Shown: in pieces, positions 41,623-50,422 of the stretch | Numbering within the stretch: the stretch's first letter is position 1 | How the letters are laid out: each line of letters starts with the position of its first letter | Source: a bacterium | GTDB taxonomy: Bacteria; Zixibacteria; MSB-5A5; GN15; FEB-12 | Assembly (NCBI GenBank): GCA_016708025.1 | Contig: JADJGQ010000002.1 | Coordinates: 682,001 to 746,000, forward strand | Direction of reading: 5' to 3' | Length of the DNA: 64,000 bases | Made by a program: the position numbers and the translations under genes | The notes under the pieces: model-generated | What the model was told of the DNA's origin: nothing | What the model saw: only the letters and a program-made list of their open reading frames with translations | The model's database searches: none

Positions 41623-41916
41623 CGCTCCAATGCCCTCTTTTTGGGCATATTGGATGGTTTGGCTGACAAATAGTCTCAAGATTTCCTGATTCGTCCGGTC
41701 TTGCGGCCTAATCATCGGCCCGATAACCGGATAAAAAGGGTATTATGTCTTGTCTAACTCCACTATCGCAGTCCTGATTTAACGTGTACTTTTTTGTTAA
41801 CTTTGTGACTATCAACCTATTTGCAGGAAAAGGACTTGGCAGGTAGAGAATTCAAAAAACCGCTTGACTTTCAATCAAAACTAATTTTCTTGGCTAATCG
41901 TAACTTGTGAATTCGG
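41623..41916. other. Intergenic region upstream of the nuo operon
   Basis: About 290 bases of AT-rich sequence with no gene. It should contain the nuo promoter, but TTGACT at about 41872 has no good -10 partner at the normal distance, so I do not name one. Confidence 0.5.
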
Positions 41917-41936
41917 TCACATATTCCGATATGTGA
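41917..41936. promoter_or_regulatory. Perfect inverted repeat upstream of nuoA
   Basis: TCACATAT-TCCG-ATATGTGA is a perfect 8-bp inverted repeat ending just before the nuoA ribosome site (GAGGAG) and 19 bases before the ATG. It may be an operator or a leader hairpin of the nuo operon. Confidence 0.55.
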
Positions 41937-41954
41937 TTTGAGGAGTGATGAGAG

Positions 41955-42308
41955 ATGTCAGAATACTTGGCTCCAGCAATATTTATCGTCGCCGGCAGCG
42001 CTATAGTTCTCATCACCTTTTTCATCTCCCGCCTGATCCGTCCACGTAACCCATACCCGGCAAAAAATGTCAACTATGAGTGTGCCGAAGAACCGGTTGG
42101 AGACTCCTGGATTCAGTTTAATCCGCGGTTCTACCAGTTCGCCCTCATTTTTGTCATCTTTGATGTTGAGGCGGTATTCATGTTTCCCTGGGCGGTTGCG
42201 TTCAACCAACTCGGCCTGTACGCCCTCGTAGAGATGGTCATTTTCATCCTGATTCTTCTCTTTGGCCTCTACTACGCCTGGAAGAGAGGAGCACTGAAAT
42301 GGGTGTGA
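41955..42308 (+). CDS. nuoA: Complex I subunit NuoA
   Basis: A 117-residue membrane subunit with three helices. The conserved NuoA features are NVNYECAEEPVGDSWIQF on the loop after helix 1 and ALIFVIFDVEAVFMFPWAVA in helix 2, with the acidic residues D and E important for proton coupling. GAGGAGTGATGAGAG precedes the ATG. The end overlaps nuoB by ten bases. First gene of an eleven-gene operon. Confidence 0.95.
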   Translation: MSEYLAPAIFIVAGSAIVLITFFISRLIRPRNPYPAKNVNYECAEEPVGDSWIQFNPRFYQFALIFVIFDVEAVFMFPWAVAFNQLGLYALVEMVIFILILLFGLYYAWKRGALKWV

Positions 42309-42808
42309 TCAAAGAACTACCGGTCTATGCGGAGAAGATCCCCGGTGGCGCCCTGGTAACGACCTCGCTGGAGAAGATCCTGCACCATGGTCAGGCCTGT
42401 TCCCTCTGGTACCTTCTGTTTGGGACCGCCTGTTGCGCTATTGAACTGATGGCGACTGGCGCTTCGCGCTACGATTTTGACCGTCTCGGAATGATCTTCC
42501 GTGCTTCCCCACGCCAGTCCGACCTCATTATTGCCGCCGGGACCATCACCAAGAAAATGGCGCCGCGCCTTCGGAAGCTCTACGACCAGATGGCCGAGCC
42601 TCGCTATGTGATCGCGATGGGTGGCTGTACGGTCAAGGGTGGCCCGTTCTATTATGACAGTTATGCCGTGGAAAAAGGGATCGACCATATCGTGCCGGTC
42701 GATGTCTACATCCCCGGGTGTCCGCCCCGTCCGGAGTCACTCCTGGAAGGATGTCTCACCCTGCAGAAAAAGATCAAGGCGCAGAAGCTGTCCGATTGGC
42801 AGAAGTAA
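42299..42808 (+). CDS. nuoB: Complex I subunit NuoB
   Basis: A 169-residue peripheral subunit that binds the terminal 4Fe-4S cluster N2, the electron donor to quinone. Cluster ligands are visible in the tandem-cysteine motif ACCAIELM, in AMGGCTVKGG and in YIPGCPPRPE. Overlaps nuoA and lies one base upstream of the nuoC ATG. Confidence 0.96.
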   Translation: MGVIKELPVYAEKIPGGALVTTSLEKILHHGQACSLWYLLFGTACCAIELMATGASRYDFDRLGMIFRASPRQSDLIIAAGTITKKMAPRLRKLYDQMAEPRYVIAMGGCTVKGGPFYYDSYAVEKGIDHIVPVDVYIPGCPPRPESLLEGCLTLQKKIKAQKLSDWQK

Positions 42809-42809
42809 T

Positions 42810-43286
42810 ATGACCAAAGATGAACTAAAAGAGTATATCGCCAGTCACTTTGCGAAGACGTTGACCTTGCTGGATACCGGTCGCTACGATCCGGTCTACC
42901 TGGTGTCCCCGGAGAATCTGCATGCAGTGGCGTTGGCGCTTCGCGACGACGCAACATTGCAGTTCGACTTTCTCTGCAATCTGGGCGGGATAGACACCAA
43001 ACAGCAGTTTGAAGTGAGCTACCAGCTTGCCTCGATCGCTAAAAATCTTCGTCTCGACCTCAAACTTCGACTCGCCTACGATCAGGCCGAAGTAGTGACT
43101 GTCACAGATATCTGGCCCGCGGCCAACTGGTACGAGCGGGAGATGTGGGAACTGTACGGCATCAACATCAAGGGTCATGACAACCTGACGCAGTTCCTTT
43201 TGCCCGACAATTGGGATCAGGGTCATCCGATGCGCAAAGATTGGGATGCACCTGATTTCATCCGTCTCCCGGAGATTGGCGCATGA
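42810..43286 (+). CDS. nuoC: Complex I subunit NuoC
   Basis: A 158-residue 30-kDa-type subunit linking NuoB and NuoD. The family signature is in the C-terminal half: WPAANWYEREMWELYGINIK and GHPMRKDWD. ATG 42810 directly follows the nuoB stop; longer frames upstream are nuoB in another frame. The end overlaps nuoD (ATGA). It is separate from nuoD, not fused. Confidence 0.95.
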   Translation: MTKDELKEYIASHFAKTLTLLDTGRYDPVYLVSPENLHAVALALRDDATLQFDFLCNLGGIDTKQQFEVSYQLASIAKNLRLDLKLRLAYDQAEVVTVTDIWPAANWYEREMWELYGINIKGHDNLTQFLLPDNWDQGHPMRKDWDAPDFIRLPEIGA

Positions 43287-44386
43287 GTGGAATTCGGACC
43301 GAAGAATTTGTCGTCAATATGGGGCCGCACCATCCGTCGACCCATGGCGTCTGTCGCCTGCTGTTGACCATGAATGGTGAACGCGTGCTCAAGATCGAGC
43401 CGCATGTCGGATACCTGCATCGCGCGCTCGAAAAGATCTGCGAAAACCGCACCTACGCGCAGTGCATCCCGATCCTCGACCGGTGGGAATATGTGACGGC
43501 GATGTCCTGCAATTACGTCTTCGCCCTGGCGGCGGAACGTCTGGCCGCGATCCAGGTGCCGGAACGCGCGGAATACCTCCGCGTCATCATGCTGGAACTA
43601 AATCGTATCGCCTCGCACCTGCTCTGGTACGGCACGACCGCACTGGACCTTGGCGCGATCACCCCATTTCTCTACGGTTTCCGCGAGCGCGAGCTGATAA
43701 TGGATCTCTTCGAGATGACCTGTGGTCAGCGCCTGACCTACAATTATATCCGTATCGGCGGTGTCTCAAGAGATATCCCGCCGCAATTCGTACCGATGGC
43801 GCGCGAGGCGGTCAAAACGATCACCGAGAAGATGTCCGACTACGAGGGACTGCTCAACGAAAACCCGATCTGGGTGGCGCGCAATACCGGCGTCGGCGTA
43901 TTAACTCCCGAGAAGGCGATCGCCTGGGGTGTTTCCGGTCCGGCCCTGCGTGCAAGCGGCGTGAAGTTTGATATCCGCCGGAACGACCCGTACTCAATTT
44001 ACGATCGGTTCCAGTTTGACATTCCGACGCAGAAAAACGGTGACTGCTACGACCGATATATTCAGCGGCTCCAGGAAGTCAAGGAATCGCTGAAGATCAT
44101 CTCTCAAGCGCTGGATGGTCTCCCCGAGGGAGATATCAAAGCAAAGGTTTCCCCCAATTTCAAGCCGCCGATCGGCGAGGTATATGCCCGCATTGAAAAT
44201 TCGCGCGGTGAACTTGGCGTTTTCCTGCAATCCGACGGTACCACCAAGCCGACTCGCGTCAAAACGCGCGGCGGTTCCTTCAATCAGCTCCAGGTGTTGC
44301 CGGAGATCGGCAAGGGTCTGTTGATCGCCGATATCGTCGCCATCATGGCATCGCTTGATATCATCATGCCGGAGGTGGATCGATGA
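43283..44386 (+). CDS. nuoD: Complex I subunit NuoD
   Basis: A 367-residue 49-kDa-type subunit that, with NuoB, forms the quinone site. Signatures are NMGPHHPSTHGVCRLLLTM near the start (quinone-binding His) and GYLHRALEKICENRTYAQ. C-terminal IVAIMASLDIIMPEVDR is typical. Overlaps nuoC and nuoH by ATGA. Confidence 0.97.
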   Translation: MSGIRTEEFVVNMGPHHPSTHGVCRLLLTMNGERVLKIEPHVGYLHRALEKICENRTYAQCIPILDRWEYVTAMSCNYVFALAAERLAAIQVPERAEYLRVIMLELNRIASHLLWYGTTALDLGAITPFLYGFRERELIMDLFEMTCGQRLTYNYIRIGGVSRDIPPQFVPMAREAVKTITEKMSDYEGLLNENPIWVARNTGVGVLTPEKAIAWGVSGPALRASGVKFDIRRNDPYSIYDRFQFDIPTQKNGDCYDRYIQRLQEVKESLKIISQALDGLPEGDIKAKVSPNFKPPIGEVYARIENSRGELGVFLQSDGTTKPTRVKTRGGSFNQLQVLPEIGKGLLIADIVAIMASLDIIMPEVDR

Positions 44387-45450
44387 GCCCGATTCTGGCC
44401 AGCGGCGAACTGATCGTCGTCTTTCGGTGGCTGTACGAGCAGTTGACTGCCACCGGTCTCCCTGAGATCTGGGTTACCATTATCACCTATACCGTGCTGG
44501 CGGTGATGATGTTTGGGCTCCTCGCGCTTGTGGCGCTCTTCCTGGTCTGGTGGGAAAGAAAGATCTCCGCACATATCCAGCAACGCTTCGGTCCGATGCG
44601 GACCGGCTGGCACGGCTGGTATCAGACGGTCATGGATGCGGTCAAGCTGTTGCAGAAGGAAGATATCCTGGTTGACACGCGCGACAAGCCGGTCTTCTTC
44701 TGGGCGCCGGTGATCTGTTTTGTCGCCGCTTTCGCCGCATATGTGGTGATCCCGTTTGGCGACGGCCTGATCGTGGCGGACCTGAATATCGGCATCCTCT
44801 ATGTCATCGCCGTGACGACATTTACGATCATCTCGCTGCTGATGGCGGGGTGGGGCTCTAATAATAAGTATGCACTTTTAGGCGGGATTCGCTCGGCCGC
44901 GCAAGTGGTCAGCTACGAGGTCCCGATGATCCTCTCCATCTTGACGGTCGTGCTTTTTGCCGGCTCGTTGTCGATGGGTGACATTGTCGCCTCGCAACAG
45001 GGACACGGGATATTCAATTGGTTTATCTTCCGAGTTCCGTTCGGGCCGCTCGCTTTTATCACATATCTGATCACCGCGACCGCAGAGAGCAACCGTACGC
45101 CGTTTGATATTCCCGAGGCCGAACAGGAGTTGGTTGCCGGATACAACGTGGAATATAGCGGGATGAAATTCGCCATGTTCTTTTTGGCGGAATTCGTAAA
45201 TATGTTCACGGTGTCGGCGATCGCGACCACTCTATTTCTCGGTGGCTGGAACGGACCGTTCCTCCCCTCATGGATCTGGTTCCTGCTCAAGACATTACTC
45301 GTAGTTTTCATATTGATGCTTTTCCGGTGGACCTTCCCGCGACTGCGTGTTGACCAGTTGATGGAATTCGCCTGGAAATTCCTGGTCCCCGTAACCTTCG
45401 CCAACCTGATCATCGCAGCCACTATGAAGCTGTTGAAATGGTACTGGTAG
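44383..45450 (+). CDS. nuoH: Complex I subunit NuoH
   Basis: A 355-residue membrane subunit with about eight helices that joins the quinone cavity to the proton-pumping arm. Signatures are WWERKISAHIQQRFGPMRTG, SNNKYALLGGIRSAAQVVSY and ESNRTPFDIPEAEQELVAGY. Its start overlaps the nuoD stop; nuoI begins 16 bases after its end. NuoG, which usually sits between D and H with E and F, is absent here. Confidence 0.97.
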   Translation: MSPILASGELIVVFRWLYEQLTATGLPEIWVTIITYTVLAVMMFGLLALVALFLVWWERKISAHIQQRFGPMRTGWHGWYQTVMDAVKLLQKEDILVDTRDKPVFFWAPVICFVAAFAAYVVIPFGDGLIVADLNIGILYVIAVTTFTIISLLMAGWGSNNKYALLGGIRSAAQVVSYEVPMILSILTVVLFAGSLSMGDIVASQQGHGIFNWFIFRVPFGPLAFITYLITATAESNRTPFDIPEAEQELVAGYNVEYSGMKFAMFFLAEFVNMFTVSAIATTLFLGGWNGPFLPSWIWFLLKTLLVVFILMLFRWTFPRLRVDQLMEFAWKFLVPVTFANLIIAATMKLLKWYW

Positions 45451-45466
45451 GCGGGATGGTGTATTG

Positions 45467-46006
45467 ATGGGTTTGTGGAAAGACATTAAGAACTTGTTCA
45501 AAGGCATGGGGATCACCAGTAAACATCTGGGGAGACATGCCATAACGATCCAGTATCCGGAAGAGAAATGGACCATGCCGGAGCGTTCGCGCGGCATCGT
45601 CGTTCTGCTTTCGGATAAAGAGACCGGGGCGCTGAACTGCACCGCTTGCATGCTCTGTATGAAAGCCTGCCCGACCGGCGCGATCAGGATCGTGGCTCCG
45701 CGTGACGAAGTCACCAAAAAGCGCGACCTGCAGCAATTCGAAATAGATTTCGGTATTTGCTGTTTCTGCGGACTTTGCGAAGAGGCCTGTAACTTCTCAG
45801 CGCTAAAGATGACCGGCAAGTACGAATACTCGACCATTCATAAAGAGGACCTGACCTGGAATGTGACCAAGCTGCAACAGGCAGGACGCGATGTCGACTA
45901 TGTCGACACCCGCAAGAAAAAGGTAGAGGCGAAACCGGTTGCCCCGGCTGCTGCCCCAGCTCCGGCGGCTCAGCCCGAGCAGAAGGGAGAGGCGCCCAAT
46001 GCTTGA
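45467..46006 (+). CDS. nuoI: Complex I subunit NuoI
   Basis: A 179-residue ferredoxin-like subunit with two 4Fe-4S motifs (CTACMLCMKACP and CCFCGLCEEAC) carrying clusters N6a and N6b. A linker of about 35 residues rich in Ala and Pro ends the protein (APAAAPAPAAQ), longer than usual. ATG 45467 is preferred over the TTG just before it. In a complex without NuoEFG this subunit could take electrons straight from a donor such as ferredoxin. Overlaps nuoJ. Confidence 0.95.
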   Translation: MGLWKDIKNLFKGMGITSKHLGRHAITIQYPEEKWTMPERSRGIVVLLSDKETGALNCTACMLCMKACPTGAIRIVAPRDEVTKKRDLQQFEIDFGICCFCGLCEEACNFSALKMTGKYEYSTIHKEDLTWNVTKLQQAGRDVDYVDTRKKKVEAKPVAPAAAPAPAAQPEQKGEAPNA

Positions 46007-46520
46007 CAATATCCAGCAGTCCATCGTCAGTGATCCCGGTTTCTGGGTGCTGGCGGCCGTGACATTGATCTCGGCCTTAATGGTGGTCAGCCTAAAGAAC
46101 ATTTTTCATTCAGCCCTGGCGCTGATCCTCTGTCTCTTTTGTGTTGCAGGGATTTTCATCCTCCTGCATGCCGAGTTTTTGGCTGCCGTGCAGGTGCTCG
46201 TGTATGTCGGCGCAGTCTCGATCTTGATCATTTTCGCCATCATGCTAACCTCGAACCTGGCCAATAAACGGATCGTTCAGGTCAACAAGCAGGTCTTGCC
46301 GGCGGTCTTTGTCTGCATCGTCTTTGTGATCGGTGCTATTACCCTGATCGCCCAGACCGATATCTGGCAGTTATCCGATATGCCGATGCCGGAAGATAAT
46401 ATCGGGACGATCGGAAGACTGATGATGACCGACTTCATGCTGCCGTTCGAAGTGGTCTCGGTCCTGATGCTGGCCGCCCTGATCGGCGCTATTGCACTGG
46501 CCAGAGAGGAGCGCGCCTGA
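45999..46520 (+). CDS. nuoJ: Complex I subunit NuoJ
   Basis: A 173-residue membrane subunit with five helices; the characteristic helix 3 stretch is AVQVLVYVGAVSILIIFAIM. ATG 45999 overlaps the nuoI stop and its TGATG end overlaps nuoK. Upstream in-frame codons are nuoI in another frame. Confidence 0.94.
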   Translation: MLDNIQQSIVSDPGFWVLAAVTLISALMVVSLKNIFHSALALILCLFCVAGIFILLHAEFLAAVQVLVYVGAVSILIIFAIMLTSNLANKRIVQVNKQVLPAVFVCIVFVIGAITLIAQTDIWQLSDMPMPEDNIGTIGRLMMTDFMLPFEVVSVLMLAALIGAIALAREERA

Positions 46521-46819
46521 TGTTCTATTATCTGTCACTCGCTGCTCTGCTGTTTGTGATCGGCCTGTTCGGCGTGATCACGCGCCGGAATACCATTGGG
46601 ATACTGATGTCTCTGGAGCTGATGTTTAACGCGGCGAATATCAATTTCGTGGCGTTCAACAAGTTCCTCGCGCCGACCGCGTTGACCGGGCAGATGTTTG
46701 GACTGTTCATTATCGTTGTGGCGGCGGCCGAAGCGACGGTCGGCCTGGCCATTGTCCTGCTGCTGTATCGTAACTGGCGCGGCATCAACACCGACAACAT
46801 CAGCATTATGAAATGGTAG
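46520..46819 (+). CDS. nuoK: Complex I subunit NuoK
   Basis: A 99-residue MrpC-like subunit with three helices and the two conserved membrane glutamates, in ILMSLELMFNAANINFVAF and VAAAEATVGLAIVLLLYR. Starts within the nuoJ stop. Confidence 0.96.
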   Translation: MFYYLSLAALLFVIGLFGVITRRNTIGILMSLELMFNAANINFVAFNKFLAPTALTGQMFGLFIIVVAAAEATVGLAIVLLLYRNWRGINTDNISIMKW

Positions 46820-46824
46820 GCTCC

Positions 46825-48909
46825 ATGACTTCGCATGCATACATGATCGCCCTGCTGCCACTCATTTCGTTCCTGATGATCGTCTTTTTCCTGCGGTGGC
46901 GTGAGAAAGTAGCCTCGGGCTTTTCGATCGCGATGATCCTGGTCTCCTGGCTGATGTCCGTGACTGTCCTTTTCGAGACGATCGCGCGGCATGGCGAACG
47001 TTACGAAACTTTCTTCTATCTTACTTCGTTCGCCAAGATGAATTTCGAGATAGGCATCCTGATCGACTCGATCTCGGCCATCATGCTGGTGGTTGTAACG
47101 ACGGTCGGCGCCTGCGTGCAGATCTACTCGCTCGGGTACATGAAGGATGATCCGCGCTTCAGTCGATTCTACGCCTATCTGTCGCTTTTCCTCTTTTCGA
47201 TGCTCGGGCTGGTGTTGGCCAACAACTTCTTCATGATCTTCATCTTCTGGGAGCTGGTCGGCCTCACTTCATACCTGTTGATCGGGTTCTGGTTTGAGAA
47301 GAAGTCCGCTGCAGATGCAGGGAAAAAGGCATTTATCACCACCCGAATTGGTGACCTTGGATTTATTGCCGGTCTGCTTTTGATCGGGGTATATGCCGGC
47401 ACATTCAATTTCCAGGAAGTTTTCGGAATCGTCTCAAGCGGCTCCATTCCTCCGGTTATTCTGACTCTTGCAGCGATCGGCGTATTTGCCGGCGCGGTTG
47501 GTAAGTCGGCACAGTTCCCGCTGCATGTCTGGTTGCCCGATGCAATGGAAGGTCCGACCCCGGTTTCGGCGTTGATCCATGCCGCTACGATGGTCGCGGC
47601 CGGTGTCTATCTCGTCGCCCGCTCGATGAATCTCTTTGTCGGCTCGGCCGATGCCGCGATGGTGGTGGCGGTGATCGGATTGATCACCTCTTTCATGGCC
47701 GCATCGATCGGTCTGGTGCAAAATGATATCAAGCGGATCCTGGCGTTCTCGACTTGTTCGCAGCTTGGCTATATGATCATGGCCCTCGGCCTTTTTGGAT
47801 ACGATACGGCCAACGGCCACCACTCTGCCGGTTATGTCGCCGGGACGCTCCACCTGATGACCCACGCGTTTTTCAAAGCACTTCTCTTCCTTGGCGCCGG
47901 GTCGGTGATCCATGCAGTGCACACCAATGACATTCAGGAGATGGGCGGTCTTCGCAAGAAGATGAAGTGGACCTACCTGACGTTCGTCACTGCCTCGCTG
48001 TCGATTGCCGGTATCTTCCCGCTCTCCGGATTCTGGTCGAAAGATGAGATCATCGCGACCGCGTATCATCATCCGGTCTTTTTCGTTTTCACGCTGGCGA
48101 TCGCCTTCATGACCGCATTCTACATGTTCCGCCTGGTTTTCCTGACATTCTTTGGCGAACCACGCGATCATCACCGCTTTGACCATGCCCATGAATCGCC
48201 GAACGTCATGACCGGCCCGCTTATCTTTCTGGGTGTACTCTCAGTTTGTGCCGGGTGGGTGGCGTTGCCCTGGCTCCACAACGGATATTCATCGTTCGTC
48301 TTTTTTGGCGCCGAACCGCACCACGCGGAACCATCGTATTTCCTGATGGGGCTTTCGACGATTGTCGCGGTGTCGGGAATACTGCTGGCGTACGTGATCT
48401 ATTATCGCAAGGCGATCTCTGCCGATGCGATCGCGGCTAAATTTAAGCCGCTGTATACCCTGCTGTACAACAAGTACTATTTCGATGAGCTGTATAATCT
48501 GATCCTCATCCAGCCGATCCTGAAACTGGGAACTTTCCTCTGGTCGTTTGATGCGAAAGTTGTCGATGGGGCCGTCAATGGCACCGGATGGCTGACGATG
48601 ATCAGCTCCGAGATCCATCACTGGTTCGATAAGTGGATTGTCGACGGCGCCGTAAACGGTTCGGGTTGGCTCGTCCGACGACTCGGCGGGATGCTTCGCT
48701 ATCTCCAGTCCGGTAAAGTGCAGTTTTATGCGCTGTTCATGGTCGGTGCTCTGGTGCTGGTGATGCTCTATAAAATAGACAAAAATAATATGGAACAGAC
48801 GTGGCCGATGCTGACGACGATCTTCATCGTGGCGATGTTTGGCATGGCGATATTCACCCGCGCTTACGGACGGACCGGTTCCTCCGAGAGCCAGGATAGT
48901 GAAAAATAG
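46825..48909 (+). CDS. nuoL: Complex I antiporter-like subunit NuoL
   Basis: A 694-residue proton-pumping subunit with the Nuo antiporter core (FWELVGLTSYLLIGFWFEKK, KSAQFPLHVWLPDAMEGPTP, KRILAFSTCSQLGYMIMALG). It is longer than the usual 610 residues. The extra C-terminal stretch includes a repeated VDGAVNG(T/S)GWL motif around the lateral amphipathic region and two late hydrophobic helices. ATG 46825 is preferred; ATG 46813 inside nuoK is possible. Confidence 0.95.
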   Translation: MTSHAYMIALLPLISFLMIVFFLRWREKVASGFSIAMILVSWLMSVTVLFETIARHGERYETFFYLTSFAKMNFEIGILIDSISAIMLVVVTTVGACVQIYSLGYMKDDPRFSRFYAYLSLFLFSMLGLVLANNFFMIFIFWELVGLTSYLLIGFWFEKKSAADAGKKAFITTRIGDLGFIAGLLLIGVYAGTFNFQEVFGIVSSGSIPPVILTLAAIGVFAGAVGKSAQFPLHVWLPDAMEGPTPVSALIHAATMVAAGVYLVARSMNLFVGSADAAMVVAVIGLITSFMAASIGLVQNDIKRILAFSTCSQLGYMIMALGLFGYDTANGHHSAGYVAGTLHLMTHAFFKALLFLGAGSVIHAVHTNDIQEMGGLRKKMKWTYLTFVTASLSIAGIFPLSGFWSKDEIIATAYHHPVFFVFTLAIAFMTAFYMFRLVFLTFFGEPRDHHRFDHAHESPNVMTGPLIFLGVLSVCAGWVALPWLHNGYSSFVFFGAEPHHAEPSYFLMGLSTIVAVSGILLAYVIYYRKAISADAIAAKFKPLYTLLYNKYYFDELYNLILIQPILKLGTFLWSFDAKVVDGAVNGTGWLTMISSEIHHWFDKWIVDGAVNGSGWLVRRLGGMLRYLQSGKVQFYALFMVGALVLVMLYKIDKNNMEQTWPMLTTIFIVAMFGMAIFTRAYGRTGSSESQDSEK

Positions 48910-48933
48910 TGACGTTGAAGGATAGATGCTGAC

Positions 48934-50418
48934 ATGGGAATACTGAGCTGGCTTGTCTTGATCCCGCTGCTGGGTATGGTGGCGGTGATGTGCATTCCAA
49001 AAGAGCGGAAGGATGCGATTCGCTGGACCGCCGCGGTCTTTAGCGGCATCCCGGGAATTCTGTCGCTCTGGCTGGTCTGGGATTACTTCGTCCAGTATTC
49101 CGGTTCAGCGGCGATGGCCTACATGGAGGGCCCCTTCGAGTGGATCCCGTCGCTCAATATCCAGTACCTGATGGGTGCTGACGGTATCTCCGTGCCGATG
49201 CTCGGCCTCACCGGATTGCTGTCGTTTATTTCCATCATTGCCTCGTTCGGCATCCAGAATCGGGTGAAAGAGTATTTCGCTTTCTTCCTGCTCCTCGAGG
49301 TTGGAATGATGGGAGTCTTTGTCGCACTCGACTTCTTCCTCTTCTATATCTTCTGGGAAGTGATGCTGGTCCCGATGTATTTCCTGATCGGGATCTGGGG
49401 CGGACCGCGGAAAGAGTACGCCGCGATCAAGTTCTTCCTCTATACATTATTTGGCTCGATTTTCATGCTGGTAGCGATCCTGGTACTTTACTTCACCAGC
49501 GATCCGCACACTCTGAATATGATGACACTTATGCAGAGTTCGCCGACCCTGACTCACACGACTCAGATGGTCTGCTTCTGCTTCTTCTTTATCGCCTTCG
49601 CAATCAAAGTACCGGTCTGGCCGTTCCATACCTGGTTGCCGGATGCACACGTCGAAGCGCCGACTGCCGTCTCGGTCATTCTTGCCGGTGTGCTGTTGAA
49701 GATGGGAACCTACGGTATGCTGCGTATTAGCTGGCCGATGTTCCCCAGTGCTTTGCACGCCCTCAGTTTCTGGATCGCGTTGCTCGGCGTGATCGCCATC
49801 GTTTATGGCGCACTGGTCTCGATGGCGCAGAAGGATCTCAAAAAGCTGGTGGCCTATTCGTCGGTCTCGCACATGGGTTACTGCATGCTGGCGCTGGCGG
49901 CATTTGGTTCGGTTCAGGCGATCGCCGGATGCATGTTCCAGATGATCTCGCACGGCCTGATCACGGGCGCCCTGTTCCTTCTGGTCGGCGTGCTATATGA
50001 TCGCGCCCATACTCGTGAGATCGCTGTCTTTGGCGGACTCGGCAGCAAACTTCCGGTCTACAGTTCGATCATGGTCTTTTTCTCCATGGCGGCGCTCGGC
50101 CTGCCGGGAATGTCCGGTTTTATCTCCGAGTTCATGGTATTCCTTGGCGCATTCAGCCAGTTGAATCCATATCTCGTCGGTCTGGCGATCCTTGGTGTGG
50201 TACTCGGCGCGGCTTATATGCTTCGCATGGTCCAGCGGGTTTTCCTCGGAGAATTTAATCTCGCCAAGTGGGGCGGATTGACCGAGATCAACGGGCGGGA
50301 GCTGTTTACGGTCATACCGTTGATGATCCTGACTCTGCTGATCGGCGTTTATCCGAAACCGCTCAATGACCTGATGAATGCGACTTTGACCAACCTCGTT
50401 CAGTTGATGGGCAGGTAA
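48934..50418 (+). CDS. nuoM: Complex I antiporter-like subunit NuoM
   Basis: A 494-residue antiporter-like subunit with about fourteen helices. Signatures are FYIFWEVMLVPMYFLIGIWG, KVPVWPFHTWLPDAHVEAPT and KKLVAYSSVSHMGYCMLALA, containing the conserved Glu and Lys of the proton channel. It follows nuoL after 24 bases and precedes nuoN by four. Confidence 0.97.
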   Translation: MGILSWLVLIPLLGMVAVMCIPKERKDAIRWTAAVFSGIPGILSLWLVWDYFVQYSGSAAMAYMEGPFEWIPSLNIQYLMGADGISVPMLGLTGLLSFISIIASFGIQNRVKEYFAFFLLLEVGMMGVFVALDFFLFYIFWEVMLVPMYFLIGIWGGPRKEYAAIKFFLYTLFGSIFMLVAILVLYFTSDPHTLNMMTLMQSSPTLTHTTQMVCFCFFFIAFAIKVPVWPFHTWLPDAHVEAPTAVSVILAGVLLKMGTYGMLRISWPMFPSALHALSFWIALLGVIAIVYGALVSMAQKDLKKLVAYSSVSHMGYCMLALAAFGSVQAIAGCMFQMISHGLITGALFLLVGVLYDRAHTREIAVFGGLGSKLPVYSSIMVFFSMAALGLPGMSGFISEFMVFLGAFSQLNPYLVGLAILGVVLGAAYMLRMVQRVFLGEFNLAKWGGLTEINGRELFTVIPLMILTLLIGVYPKPLNDLMNATLTNLVQLMGR

Positions 50419-50422
50419 ACAG

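Noticed and set aside
41870..41884. FNR-type box upstream of nuoA (TTGAC...ATCAA)
   Set aside because: The half-sites are five bases apart instead of four, so the geometry does not fit the family.
47434..48192. 252-residue minus-strand frame inside nuoL
   Set aside because: It is His/Arg/Asp-rich, opposite conserved NuoL motifs, with no supporting start.
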